This document shows, piece after piece, positions 16,786-25,024 of a stretch of 64,000 nt of DNA (position 1 is the stretch's first letter; the number at the start of each line of letters is the position of its first letter). Below the pieces are notes generated by a model. The model was given only the letters and a program-made list of their open reading frames with translations, was not told the origin of the DNA and did no database searches. Location: contig JBCDDF010000013.1 in assembly GCA_039180525.1 (NCBI GenBank), positions 3,867 to 67,866 on the forward strand, in the 5' to 3' direction. The stretch is from Halovulum sp039180525 (lineage in GTDB: Bacteria > Pseudomonadota > Alphaproteobacteria > Rhodobacterales > Rhodobacteraceae). A program made the translations under genes and the position numbers.

Positions 16786-18258
16786 CTAATCGGACCAGGC
16801 GGCGCCGTCGCGGCGCGGGTCGGCCGCCGCGCGGGTGCCGCCATCGCGGTGGCGCTGGACGATATGGACGCCGCCGAAGAACATATGCGGCGTGTCCCAG
16901 GGCGTGGCATGTTCCAGCGGTGAAAGCGCATCGTCCCAGGCCGCGGGGCCGCGTTCGAAATGCAGCGCCTCCGCATCGGCGTGGAGGCGCGGCGCCGCAA
17001 TAGCGGCGTCCGGCGCGGCGCGATGGTCGACAATCTCCAGTGCCGCCCGGGTGAGCGCTGTCCAGATGCGGGTCGAGCCGCCGGAGCCGAGCAATGTCAG
17101 CGTGCCGTCAGGCCCGCCGATCGCCATGGGGCTCATCATCGAGGAAAGCCGGGTGTCGGTCGGCCAGGACAGCGCGCCGCCGGGTAAAAGATCCTCCTCG
17201 CCCAGCATATTGTTGGGCACGATGCCGGTGCCGGGCAACAGCCGGCCGCAGCCTTCGCCGTTCGACAGCGTCAGCGCGGCGCCGTTGCCGGCGGCGTCGA
17301 TCACCGAGATATGGGTCGTGCCGCGCCGCGCGGGCGGATGGCGCAGCGCCCGGTCGAGCGCGGCGTGCAAGGCCGGTGTGATCGCGCGTTGCGGGGGAAG
17401 CGCGCCGCCGGCGCGCAGGCGGGCGATGGCCTGCAGTGTCGCGGCCAGAGTGGGCGGGCTGGGCGCCGGCGGCAACGCGTCGAGCGCCAGGGCGATCAAG
17501 GTGCCGCCATGGCTGGGCGGCGGGGTCAGCGCGATCCGGTTGCCGGTGCGATCTATCGTCAGGGGGCGGCGCCAGATCGGTGCGGCGGACGCAATGTCGG
17601 CCAGGCTGAGCCCCACGCCGGGCAGAAGGGCAAGGGCCTGGGCCACCTCTCCCTCCGCGAAGAAGCGGGGGCCTTCGGCCGCCAGAACCTCTAGCACGTC
17701 GGCGAGCGCGGGATTGGCCAGCGCGGCGCCCGGTTCGGGGATCTTGCCGCCCGGTGCGTGCAGTGCTGCGAGCTGCGGATCTGCGGTCAGGATCGGCGCG
17801 ACCAGACCGGCCAGATGGGACTGGAACCGCGTAACCGCGATGCCGGCCTTGGCGGCGGCGACGGCCGGCGCGACCAGATCGGCGACGGGCAGACGGCCCT
17901 GGTCGGCATGCGCCTGGAACAGGCCCTGGATCAGCGATGGCGCGGCGATGGTGCCGGCGCCGATATGGAAGTCTTGCGTGGCGGTGCCGAAATCGACCGT
18001 CACGGTGGCCAGATCGAGCGCGTTCTCGGGTGGCTTTCGCCGCGGGGTCTGGACAAAAGCGTCAAGGAGGCGCGGCGGCGCATGGGCCGGGGCCAGCATC
18101 AGGAACCCGCCCCCCAGCGGTTGCGCCAGGACGGGCTCGGCGACGAATGCCAAGCATGCAGCCGCGAAGACGGCATCTGTTGCAGTGCCGCCGGCGTGCA
18201 GGACATCCTGCGCGGCCTGGGTGGTCAGACGATGGCCGGAGGCGACGGCGTGAGGCAT
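16786..18258 (-). CDS. Gamma-glutamyltransferase family protein (short form)
   Basis: A member of the Ntn-hydrolase gamma-glutamyltransferase family, which cleaves itself in front of a threonine and then acts on gamma-glutamyl amides such as glutathione. The cleavage site RRGTTHISVIDAAGNGAA is present with the nucleophile at about T314, and the C-terminal part has the conserved GSGGSTRI. At 490 residues it is clearly shorter than typical Ggt (about 570), and there is no signal peptide, so a cytoplasmic role is more likely. The start is uncertain: MPHAVASGH at 18258 aligns with the family start, while an ATG at 18357 would add 33 residues of low-quality sequence. Confidence 0.78.
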   Translation of the reverse strand: MPHAVASGHRLTTQAAQDVLHAGGTATDAVFAAACLAFVAEPVLAQPLGGGFLMLAPAHAPPRLLDAFVQTPRRKPPENALDLATVTVDFGTATQDFHIGAGTIAAPSLIQGLFQAHADQGRLPVADLVAPAVAAAKAGIAVTRFQSHLAGLVAPILTADPQLAALHAPGGKIPEPGAALANPALADVLEVLAAEGPRFFAEGEVAQALALLPGVGLSLADIASAAPIWRRPLTIDRTGNRIALTPPPSHGGTLIALALDALPPAPSPPTLAATLQAIARLRAGGALPPQRAITPALHAALDRALRHPPARRGTTHISVIDAAGNGAALTLSNGEGCGRLLPGTGIVPNNMLGEEDLLPGGALSWPTDTRLSSMMSPMAIGGPDGTLTLLGSGGSTRIWTALTRAALEIVDHRAAPDAAIAAPRLHADAEALHFERGPAAWDDALSPLEHATPWDTPHMFFGGVHIVQRHRDGGTRAAADPRRDGAAWSD

Positions 18259-18455
18259 GGGAAACAGGCGGCTGGCATCGCGGGGATGTAGCCCGGGTGC
18301 CCGCGCGCGTGCAAGCGATCCGATTGCGGCGCTGACGCGCCAGGACACGCCCCCCATGCCCGGCTTGCGCCGGCCACGGGGCCCCGTGGCGCCCGGAATG
18401 GGTGGGGCGGAGGGCTGGTTGGCTTTGGCGCAAACCCGGCTGGTCTCGCAACCCG

Positions 18456-18478
18456 CCCCGGGCTTGACCCGGGGCCTC
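18456..18478 (+). repeat. CCCGGG-CTTGA-CCCGGG inverted repeat, copy 1
   Basis: Seven-base arms CCCCGGG and CCCGGGG around CTTGA, followed by CCTC. The same element is found at 44976-44998 (inverted) and 45832-45855. It lies between the ggt-like gene and pckA. Confidence 0.65.
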
Positions 18479-18504
18479 CCGCGCTGCGCCAGGGCCGGAT
18501 CGAT

Positions 18505-20115
18505 TTAGAGCACGCCGCGGAAGACGACGGCCTCTTCGATCACCTCTTCATCCACGAAATCCTCGTACTGACGGAAGTTCTCCTCGAACATGCGCACAAG
18601 CCGCGCCGCCTGGCGGTCATAGGCGTCCGCCTTGTCCCAGGTGCGTCGCGGGTCGAGCAGCAGATCGGGCACGCCCGGGCAAGAGGTGGGCACCGCGAAG
18701 CCGAAGGCATCGTCCATGCGGAAGCTCGCCTCATTCAGCGATCCGTCGAGTGCCGCGGCGAGCAGCGCCCGCGTCGCCTTGATCGGCATACGCGAACCGA
18801 CGCCATAGGCGCCCCCGGTCCAGCCGGTGTTGACCAGCCAGCAGGTCGCCCCGTGCTTGGCGATCTTGTCGCGCAGCAGCGCGCCGTAGACTTCCGGCCG
18901 ACGTGGCATGAATGGCGCGCCGAAACAGGTGGAGAAGGTCGGCTGCGGCTCTGTCACCCCCTTTTCCGTCCCCGCGACCTTAGAGGTAAAGCCGGACAGA
19001 AAGTGATACATCGCCTGCGCGGGTGTCAGCTTGGCGATGGGCGGCAGCACGCCGAACGCATCGCAGGTCAGCATGATGATCGATTTCGGGCTGCCGCCGC
19101 GCGCGGTGGCGGAGGCATTGGAAATCGCTTCCAGCGGATAGGCGCAGCGCATGTTCGCGGTCAGGCTGTCATCCTGGAAATCGAGCGTCCGGTCGTAGGC
19201 GTTGTGGACCATATTCTCGATCACCGTGCCGAAACGGCTTGTGGTGGCATAGATCTCGGGTTCCGCCGTGGGGCTCAGATCGATGGTCTTGGCGTAACAG
19301 CCGCCTTCGAAATTGAAGGTGCCGGTGTCGGACCAGCCATGTTCGTCATCGCCGATCAGCACCCGCGACGGATCCGCGCTGAGCGTGGTTTTGCCGGTGC
19401 CGGACAGACCAAAGAAGATGGCGACATCATGGGGATCGTCCGGCGCGTGATTGGCCGAACAATGCATCGGCATCACGCCCTTTTCCGGCAGAAGGTAGTT
19501 CAGAAGCGTGAACACGGATTTCTTGTTCTCGCCGGCATAGGACGTGCCGGCGATCAGGATCAGTTTCTCCGCCATGTTGAGAGCGATCACGGTTTCCGAC
19601 CGGCAGCCGTGGCGATCCGGATCGGCCAAGAAGCTGGGGCAGTTCAGGATCGTGTAATCGGCCAGATAGTCGGGCAGTTCGCGCGCATCCGGCCGGCGCA
19701 ACAGGTGGCGGATGAACAGGGCGTGCCAGGCCAGTTCGGTCACCACGCGGATGTTCAGCCGGTGGCTTTGATCGGCGCAAGCATAGAGATCCTGCACGAA
19801 AAGCTCGCGCCCCTGGATGTGCGCGAGCATGTCCGCGCGCAGGCGGTCGAAAGCCTCCTGCGAGATTGCTGCGTTGTTGTCCCACCAGATGTGGGGCTCC
19901 GAACCCGGCTCGCGCACGATGTGCTTGTCCTTGGGCGACCGGCCGGTGTGCTTACCGGTTTCGACCAGTAACGTGCCCCCTTGCCCCAACTTCCCCTCGC
20001 CGCGTTCCAACGCGGCCTGGATCAGGGCGGGTTCCAACAGGTTATAATGCGCCGTGGCGCCCGAAATACCGGTGGCCTCCAGCGTCGCCGCCGGATTGAC
20101 CATCTGATGCGTCAT
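18505..20115 (-). CDS. pckA: Phosphoenolpyruvate carboxykinase (ATP)
   Basis: PckA converts oxaloacetate and ATP to phosphoenolpyruvate, the first committed step of gluconeogenesis. The 536-residue product has the P-loop GLSGTGKT at 236-243 (kinase-1a), kinase-2 (SADPSRVLIGDDEHGW) and the ATP-type signatures TGRSPKDK and MPMHCSANH. Length fits the ATP-dependent family. The ATG at 20115 is preceded by GAGGAGCGAG. It is divergent from chvI; in several alphaproteobacteria pckA expression depends on ChvGI, and this arrangement would suit that, though no site is proven here. Confidence 0.96.
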   Translation of the reverse strand: MTHQMVNPAATLEATGISGATAHYNLLEPALIQAALERGEGKLGQGGTLLVETGKHTGRSPKDKHIVREPGSEPHIWWDNNAAISQEAFDRLRADMLAHIQGRELFVQDLYACADQSHRLNIRVVTELAWHALFIRHLLRRPDARELPDYLADYTILNCPSFLADPDRHGCRSETVIALNMAEKLILIAGTSYAGENKKSVFTLLNYLLPEKGVMPMHCSANHAPDDPHDVAIFFGLSGTGKTTLSADPSRVLIGDDEHGWSDTGTFNFEGGCYAKTIDLSPTAEPEIYATTSRFGTVIENMVHNAYDRTLDFQDDSLTANMRCAYPLEAISNASATARGGSPKSIIMLTCDAFGVLPPIAKLTPAQAMYHFLSGFTSKVAGTEKGVTEPQPTFSTCFGAPFMPRRPEVYGALLRDKIAKHGATCWLVNTGWTGGAYGVGSRMPIKATRALLAAALDGSLNEASFRMDDAFGFAVPTSCPGVPDLLLDPRRTWDKADAYDRQAARLVRMFEENFRQYEDFVDEEVIEEAVVFRGVL

Positions 20116-20352
20116 GGAAAGTCTCGCTCCTCAGTGTGTACGGCCGCGGCTCACCGCGCCCGTCTCCCATCCCCTTTTCAGCAGCCGCGCCACGGGTTCG
20201 GAGGGCCAGTCCGAAGGATCACAGTGACGTCGCGACCGGGTTTCGATCGAGACATTCAAATGTGTCCGCATCACGACGGAAGCCCCGCAACAATACCATC
20301 ATGTCGCCATCTTTCCACGCGATTTTATGTGGCAACGCTACGGCAGAAAGTA

Positions 20353-20370
20353 GCAATCTTTATGGATTGC
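20353..20370. promoter_or_regulatory. Inverted repeat upstream of chvI, possible operator
   Basis: Six-base arms GCAATC and GATTGC are separated by TTTATG, a spacing of about one helical turn between arm centres. It ends 30 bp upstream of the candidate -10 box and would overlap a -35 region or an activator site. The binding protein is not known; ChvI itself is an obvious suspect. Confidence 0.35.
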
Positions 20371-20399
20371 AGGATTTGAATAGGTGCCTTGGCAGGCCG

Positions 20400-20408
20400 T
20401 GTTATAGA
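20400..20408 (+). promoter_or_regulatory. Candidate extended -10 promoter of the chvI operon
   Basis: TG-T-TATAGA matches an extended -10 box, which can work without a good -35; none is visible at 16-18 bp upstream. It would start the transcript near 20415, about 30 bases before the chvI ATG. Confidence 0.35.
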
Positions 20409-20444
20409 AGCGGCCAGCGCCAAAAAAACGAAAAGGGGCAGCAA

Positions 20445-21143
20445 ATGTCGGCGACGATCGCTCTGGTGGATGACGACCGAAACATCCTCACATCGGTATC
20501 TATGGTTCTGGAGGGTGAGGGCTATGCGGTGCGCACGTACAACGATGGCGCGGCGGCCCTAAGCGCGTTCGAAAAGACCATGCCCGACTTGGCCGTGCTG
20601 GACGTCAAGATGCCGCGCATGGACGGAATGGAACTGCTGCGCCAATTGCGCACCCGGTCGGACATGCCGGTGATCTTCCTGACCTCCAAGGATGAAGAGA
20701 TCGACGAGTTGATCGGCCTGCGCATGGGTGCGGACGATTACGTGCGCAAGCCGTTTTCGCAGCGTCTGCTGGTGGAGCGGATCCGCGTGATCCTGCGGCG
20801 GCGCGAGAACGCCGTGCGTGAGCCGGCAGAGGCCGACACCAACAGCCTGACCCGCGGCAGCCTGACCATGGACCCGCTGCGGCATTCGGTCCTTTGGAAG
20901 GGTCAGCCGATCACGCTGACGGTAACCGAGTTCCTGATCCTTCAGGCGCTTGCGCAGCGGCCCGGTTTCGTCAAAAGCCGCGACCAGTTGCTGGATGTCG
21001 CCTATGACGATCAGGTCTATGTCGACGACCGCACCATCGACAGCCATATCAAGCGCATCCGCAAGAAGTTCAAAGTGCACGATAACGAGTTTTCGTCGAT
21101 CGAGACGTTGTATGGTATCGGTTACCGCTACAACGAGGCGTAA
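20445..21143 (+). CDS. chvI: Two-component response regulator ChvI
   Basis: An OmpR/PhoB-type response regulator of 232 residues. The receiver domain has the acidic pair at D9-D11 (LVDDDRNIL), the phosphate acceptor D53 (AVLDVKMPRMDG) and the conserved lysine in TSKDEE. The C-terminal winged helix ends with RTIDSHIKRIRKKF and GIGYRYNE. The paired kinase gene chvG follows after 6 bp. ChvGI responds to acid and cell-envelope state in alphaproteobacteria and controls envelope and carbon-metabolism genes. The ATG at 20445 was chosen because the receiver begins directly after it; the in-frame sequence upstream lies in the non-coding spacer. Confidence 0.93.
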   Translation: MSATIALVDDDRNILTSVSMVLEGEGYAVRTYNDGAAALSAFEKTMPDLAVLDVKMPRMDGMELLRQLRTRSDMPVIFLTSKDEEIDELIGLRMGADDYVRKPFSQRLLVERIRVILRRRENAVREPAEADTNSLTRGSLTMDPLRHSVLWKGQPITLTVTEFLILQALAQRPGFVKSRDQLLDVAYDDQVYVDDRTIDSHIKRIRKKFKVHDNEFSSIETLYGIGYRYNEA

Positions 21144-21149
21144 ACACGC

Positions 21150-22859
21150 ATGGCCGATGGGGGGCAGCTGAGACAGGACCGGTCGGCCGCGCCGCGCGTC
21201 ATCCTTGAGGGTGGGCGTGCCGAGGCACCGTCCGCCGCCCCCAGTATTCTGGATTGGTCCGAGCGGTTCGGGCGGCGCTCGCCCCTGTCGCGTAAGATCA
21301 TCACGTTCAATCTGATCGCGCTGGGCGTTCTTCTGACCGGTGTTCTGTATCTGAACCAGGCGCAGAGCGGGCTGTTCGAGCAGCGTGCGCGCGCCATGAT
21401 CACCGAGGCCCGGCTTGTGGCCAGCGTTCTGGCCCAGGAGGCCGGGACAGAGGGCTTTCGGTCCGGCGATACCGGCCCCGCGATGGAGACATTGCGCGGG
21501 CTGCAGGGCATCACAGTGTCACGGCTGTTCCTGTTCGACCGCGAGGCGAAGCTGGTAGGCGTGATCACGCCCGATGGCCGCGCCACGCCGGCGGACGAAA
21601 TCGTGACCATCGAGCGCCAGACCCCGACGGCGTTCATCTCCATCATGGCCGATATCTGGGACCGGGCCAGTCGTGTCTTCGCCGCCCAGCAGGCGCCCTC
21701 GGTCTCGCCCCTGGGTCTGGTCGCCGCGCGGCCTCTGGCCGAAGAGGCGCTGAGCGAAGGCGGCGTTGTGCAGGCCCGCGGCAGTACCGGGTCGGGCGAT
21801 CAGATCGTATCCGTTGCTGTGCCGATCACGGCCGAGGACGTGTTTGGCCCCCTGGGGGTGCTGGTGTTGACCACGCGGCCCGGCGACGTGGACGAGTTCA
21901 TCCACGAGGAAAGGGTGCGCATCCTTCAGGTGTTTGCGCTGGCGATCATCTGTTCGATCGTGCTGTCGCTGGTGCTGGCCAACACCATCGTCCGCCCGTT
22001 GCGGTTCCTGGCCGAGGCGGCCCAGGAGGGCGGCACGCGCAATGCCAAACAGCTCAACCCCGAGCGGATCAACATCCCCGACATGACCGGGCGCCCCGAC
22101 GAGATCGGCTATCTGTCGGGCGCGATGCGCATCATGACTGCGGCGTTGTTCGATCGGATCGAATCCAATGAAAGCTTCGCGGCCGACGTCGCGCACGAGA
22201 TCAAGAACCCGCTGACCAGCCTGCGCTCCGCGGTCGAAACCATGCCCTATGCCAAGACGGAGGAGGCGCAGAACCGTCTGCTTGACGTCATCAAGAAGGA
22301 TGTCGACCGGCTGGACCGGCTGGTGACGGATATCTCCAACGCCTCGCGACTGGACAGCGAACTGGTGCGGGACCGGATGGAGCCGTTCGATCTGCACGGG
22401 CTGCTGGCCAATCTGATTTCCTTCAACGAAGCCCAGGCCGAAAAGGCCGGCGCGCGGCTTATGCCGAAATTCGGCGAGACGCCGCTGGAAATCACCGGGT
22501 TGGAACAGCGCCTGGCGCAGGTTTTCGTGAACCTGATCACCAACGCGATCTCCTTCGCCCGCGAAGGCGATCGGATCCGTGTCAACACTCGGGTGACCGG
22601 TGAGAAAGTCGTGGTCACGGTCGAAGATGACGGCCCCGGTATTCCCGACGACAATCTCGCCGATGTGTTCGAGCGGTTCTATTCCGAGCGCCCGGAGACG
22701 GAGGCTTTCGGCAACCATTCGGGGCTTGGGCTGGCGATCTCCCGCCAGATCATCCAGGCCCATGGCGGCGAGATCTGGGCGGAGAACATCCGCTCCGCCG
22801 GCGCCGGCCTGGAAACGCCCCCCGAGGGCGCGCGGTTCGTGGTGGAATTGCCGGTGTGA
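21150..22859 (+). CDS. chvG: Sensor histidine kinase ChvG
   Basis: The inner-membrane kinase partner of ChvI, 569 residues. It has a cytoplasmic N-terminal tail of about 48 residues, TM1 at about 50-67, a periplasmic sensor of about 190 residues, TM2 at about 258-280, a HAMP region, the dimerisation domain with the phosphorylated H349 (FAADVAHEIKNPL), and a C-terminal ATPase with the N box (NLITNAI), G1 (VEDDGPGIP) and G2 (GLGLAIS) motifs. The final residues overlap the GTG of hprK as GTGA, so kinase and PTS genes are translationally coupled. Confidence 0.93.
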   Translation: MADGGQLRQDRSAAPRVILEGGRAEAPSAAPSILDWSERFGRRSPLSRKIITFNLIALGVLLTGVLYLNQAQSGLFEQRARAMITEARLVASVLAQEAGTEGFRSGDTGPAMETLRGLQGITVSRLFLFDREAKLVGVITPDGRATPADEIVTIERQTPTAFISIMADIWDRASRVFAAQQAPSVSPLGLVAARPLAEEALSEGGVVQARGSTGSGDQIVSVAVPITAEDVFGPLGVLVLTTRPGDVDEFIHEERVRILQVFALAIICSIVLSLVLANTIVRPLRFLAEAAQEGGTRNAKQLNPERINIPDMTGRPDEIGYLSGAMRIMTAALFDRIESNESFAADVAHEIKNPLTSLRSAVETMPYAKTEEAQNRLLDVIKKDVDRLDRLVTDISNASRLDSELVRDRMEPFDLHGLLANLISFNEAQAEKAGARLMPKFGETPLEITGLEQRLAQVFVNLITNAISFAREGDRIRVNTRVTGEKVVVTVEDDGPGIPDDNLADVFERFYSERPETEAFGNHSGLGLAISRQIIQAHGGEIWAENIRSAGAGLETPPEGARFVVELPV

Positions 22860-23332
22860 ACTCCAGCCTGCCAAGTGTCCAGCGGGTCCATGCCTCTTGC
22901 GTGGCGGTCGAGGGGCGCGGCGCGCTGATCACCGGCAGGTCTGGGGCGGGGAAGTCGCAACTGGCGATGAAAATGATCGGTCTGGGCGCCGAACTGATCG
23001 CTGACGACCAGGTGGAACTGCATTTCGACCCCGATCGCATCGCGCTGCGCCCGCCGGTGGCGCTGGCCGGGCTGATCGAGGTGCGGGGGATGGGCATCGT
23101 GCGCCTGGCGCATGCGATGTCGGCGGAACTGGTGCTGGTCGTCGATATGGACACCGCCCACGAGGCGCGCTTTCCGCATCTTCGAAACACTTACTTCACC
23201 AATCTGTGGTTTCCATTGATTGCTGGTCGAGGCAGACCCAATTTGGCCTACGAGGTCATGGCCTGCCTGCGATCGGGCCTGGACCCGTTGTTTCTGGACC
23301 CAGAGGACATGGGCAATGGACCTGTGGACTGA
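22856..23332 (+). CDS. hprK: HPr kinase/phosphorylase, short alphaproteobacterial form
   Basis: HprK phosphorylates and dephosphorylates a serine of HPr. This 158-residue form consists only of the kinase domain; the N-terminal domain of the Gram-positive enzyme (about 310 residues) is absent, as is normal in alphaproteobacteria. The Walker A motif GRSGAGKS is at 27-34 and the family signature EVRGMGIVRL follows. The GTG start overlaps the chvG stop (GTGA), and the end overlaps the rapZ start by 17 bp. Together with HPr and EIIA in this run it forms a regulatory, non-transporting PTS branch. Confidence 0.93.
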   Translation: MNSSLPSVQRVHASCVAVEGRGALITGRSGAGKSQLAMKMIGLGAELIADDQVELHFDPDRIALRPPVALAGLIEVRGMGIVRLAHAMSAELVLVVDMDTAHEARFPHLRNTYFTNLWFPLIAGRGRPNLAYEVMACLRSGLDPLFLDPEDMGNGPVD

Positions 23333-24230
23333 CCGTGCAGAGGCGGCTCTGGATGTCGCCATCGTAACCGGCCCGGCCGGCGCCGGCCGGTCGACCGCGA
23401 TCCGTGCGCTGGAGGATCTGGGTTTCGAGGCGATCGACAATCTTCCCCTGGATCTTCTGATGCGGCTTCTGGCCGGCGACCGGCCCGAACGACCGCTGGC
23501 CGTGGGCATCGACGCACGCACCCGCGATTTCGATGCGGCAGGGCTTTTGCAGGCGGTCCGGTCCTTGCGCGCCGATCGGCATTTGAATGCCGCGCTGATC
23601 TATCTGGATTGCGATACCGGCACCCTGCTGCGCCGGTTTTCTGAAACCCGCCGCCGTCATCCGATGGCCCCGCACGAAACGCCGCTGGTCGGCGTGGACC
23701 GCGAACACGCGATTCTGGCGCCGCTGGCCGAGGGCGCGGATATTCTGCTCGACACCACCGAGATGACGCCGCATGACCTGCGCGCCGAGATCGCCCGCCG
23801 CTTCGGCGGCGGTGACGGCGATCTGGCGGTGCACGCGGTGTCGTTTTCCTACAAGCGCGGCCTGCCGCGCAGCGCCGATATGGTTCTGGACTGCCGCTTT
23901 CTGCGCAACCCGCACTGGTCTGAAGCTTTGCGCCCCTTGACCGGGCTGACCGAGGAGGTGGCGCAATATGTTGCCGCGGATCCTCGCTTCGCCGATTTTG
24001 CAGCGCACGTGCTGCAGATGCTAACAACGCTGTTGCCAGCCTACGCTGCGGAGGGCAAAGCTTATTTCACCGTTGCATTCGGTTGCACTGGCGGACGCCA
24101 TCGGTCGGTATACATGACACATCATGTTGCGAATAAGCTTGCAGACAAGGGGTGGCAGGTGTCTACTAGACACCGGGAGTTGGAGCGCGCGCCGGCTGCC
24201 AGCGCGGGTGGGACTGTGGTGACGCTGTGA
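23316..24230 (+). CDS. rapZ: RapZ/YvcJ family nucleotide-binding protein
   Basis: Enterobacterial RapZ is an RNA-binding adapter that guides RNase E to glucosamine-regulating small RNAs; the role in alphaproteobacteria is less clear. The 304-residue product has an N-terminal P-loop domain, in which the Walker A reads GPAGAGRS (19-26) with arginine where lysine is usual, and the highly conserved C-terminal domain with FGCTGGRHRSVYMTHHVA. The ATG at 23316 lies inside hprK (17-bp overlap), and its stop overlaps the next gene as GTGA. The context puts it in the HprK/HPr regulatory circuit. Confidence 0.92.
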   Translation: MDLWTDRAEAALDVAIVTGPAGAGRSTAIRALEDLGFEAIDNLPLDLLMRLLAGDRPERPLAVGIDARTRDFDAAGLLQAVRSLRADRHLNAALIYLDCDTGTLLRRFSETRRRHPMAPHETPLVGVDREHAILAPLAEGADILLDTTEMTPHDLRAEIARRFGGGDGDLAVHAVSFSYKRGLPRSADMVLDCRFLRNPHWSEALRPLTGLTEEVAQYVAADPRFADFAAHVLQMLTTLLPAYAAEGKAYFTVAFGCTGGRHRSVYMTHHVANKLADKGWQVSTRHRELERAPAASAGGTVVTL

Positions 24231-24640
24231 TTGGGATCGTAATTGTCGCCCATGGCGGGTTGGCCAACGAGTACTTGGCCGCTATGGAGCATGTGGTCGG
24301 GGTGAAACCCGGCACCAAGGCTGTGAGCATCGCCGCCGAAGACAGCCGCGCCATCAAGCAAGCCGAAATAGACGCCGCCGTGCGAGAGGTCGACAAAGGC
24401 GATGGTGTGGTCGTGCTGACGGACATGTTCGGCGGCACCCCGTCGAACCTGGCGATTGCCGCCTGCGGCCGGGACGACCGCAAAGTGCTCTACGGGGTCA
24501 ATCTGCCGATGTTGGTCAAGCTGGCCAAGGCGCGCGGCAAACCGCTGGACGTCGCGGTCAACTGCGCGCTGGACGCGGCACGCAAATACATCAATTGCGC
24601 CGACGATCTATACATGCCCAAGGGCAAGATTTCCGCCTGA
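24227..24640 (+). CDS. PTS EIIA component, mannose family
   Basis: A 137-residue EIIA domain of the mannose/sorbose type. The phosphorylated histidine is H9 in IGIVIVAHGGLANE, matching H10 of E. coli ManX. No EIIB, EIIC or EIID gene is nearby, so this EIIA should act as a phosphorylated signal and not in sugar uptake, as is usual in the alphaproteobacterial hprK-rapZ-manX-ptsH cluster. The GTG start overlaps the rapZ stop, and the stop overlaps the HPr start as TGATG. Confidence 0.92.
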   Translation: MIGIVIVAHGGLANEYLAAMEHVVGVKPGTKAVSIAAEDSRAIKQAEIDAAVREVDKGDGVVVLTDMFGGTPSNLAIAACGRDDRKVLYGVNLPMLVKLAKARGKPLDVAVNCALDAARKYINCADDLYMPKGKISA

Positions 24641-24912
24641 TGCCCGGCCCGATCATGCTCGAAATCGTAAACGAGCGTGGTCTGCATGCACGCGCGTCCG
24701 CCAAGTTCGTGGAAACCGTGGAAAGCTTCGATGCCGCGGCAGAGGTGCGCCGTGACGGCATGGCGGTGTCGGGCGATTCGATCATGGGGCTTCTGATGCT
24801 GGCTGCGGCCGCGGGAACCACAATCGAGGTGTCGACCAGCGGCCCGGAGGCGGATGCATTGGCGGCCGCTTTGACGACGCTGGTTGCCGACCGGTTCGGA
24901 GAGAAATGCTGA
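24640..24912 (+). CDS. ptsH: Phosphocarrier protein HPr
   Basis: HPr carries a phosphate from enzyme I to EIIA. The 90-residue product has the active-site histidine H16 (ERGLHARASAKF) and a serine at position 47 (GDSIMGLLML) that aligns with the Ser46 target of HprK. Last gene of the run that starts with chvI; the enzyme I gene is not in the window. A small inverted repeat, CCGGC and GCCGG (24914-24926), follows the stop but has no T-run, so it is not a convincing terminator. Confidence 0.95.
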   Translation: MPGPIMLEIVNERGLHARASAKFVETVESFDAAAEVRRDGMAVSGDSIMGLLMLAAAAGTTIEVSTSGPEADALAAALTTLVADRFGEKC

Positions 24913-25024
24913 TCCGGCAACGCCGGTGAGCACCCGAGACAGACGTCAGGTGCCGCCTGCCGCCCCCCGTGAGAGGGCCGCCGAATCCCGCGAGCGATCG
25001 GTCCCTAACTTCTGACGCCCGAGG

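Larger units (their letters stand above)
20116..20444. other. Divergent regulatory region between pckA and chvI (329 bp)
   Basis: No coding sequence is visible. The chvI-proximal 120 bp are clearly more AT-rich than the surroundings. This part holds an inverted repeat, GCAATC-TTTATG-GATTGC (20353-20370), and a possible extended -10 element, TGTTATAGA (20400-20408), 36 bases before the chvI start. The pckA-proximal side carries only the pckA ribosome-binding site that I can recognise. Confidence 0.5.

Noticed and set aside
24914..24926. CCGGC/GCCGG hairpin as terminator of the ptsH operon
   Set aside because: The stem has only five pairs and no T-run follows.
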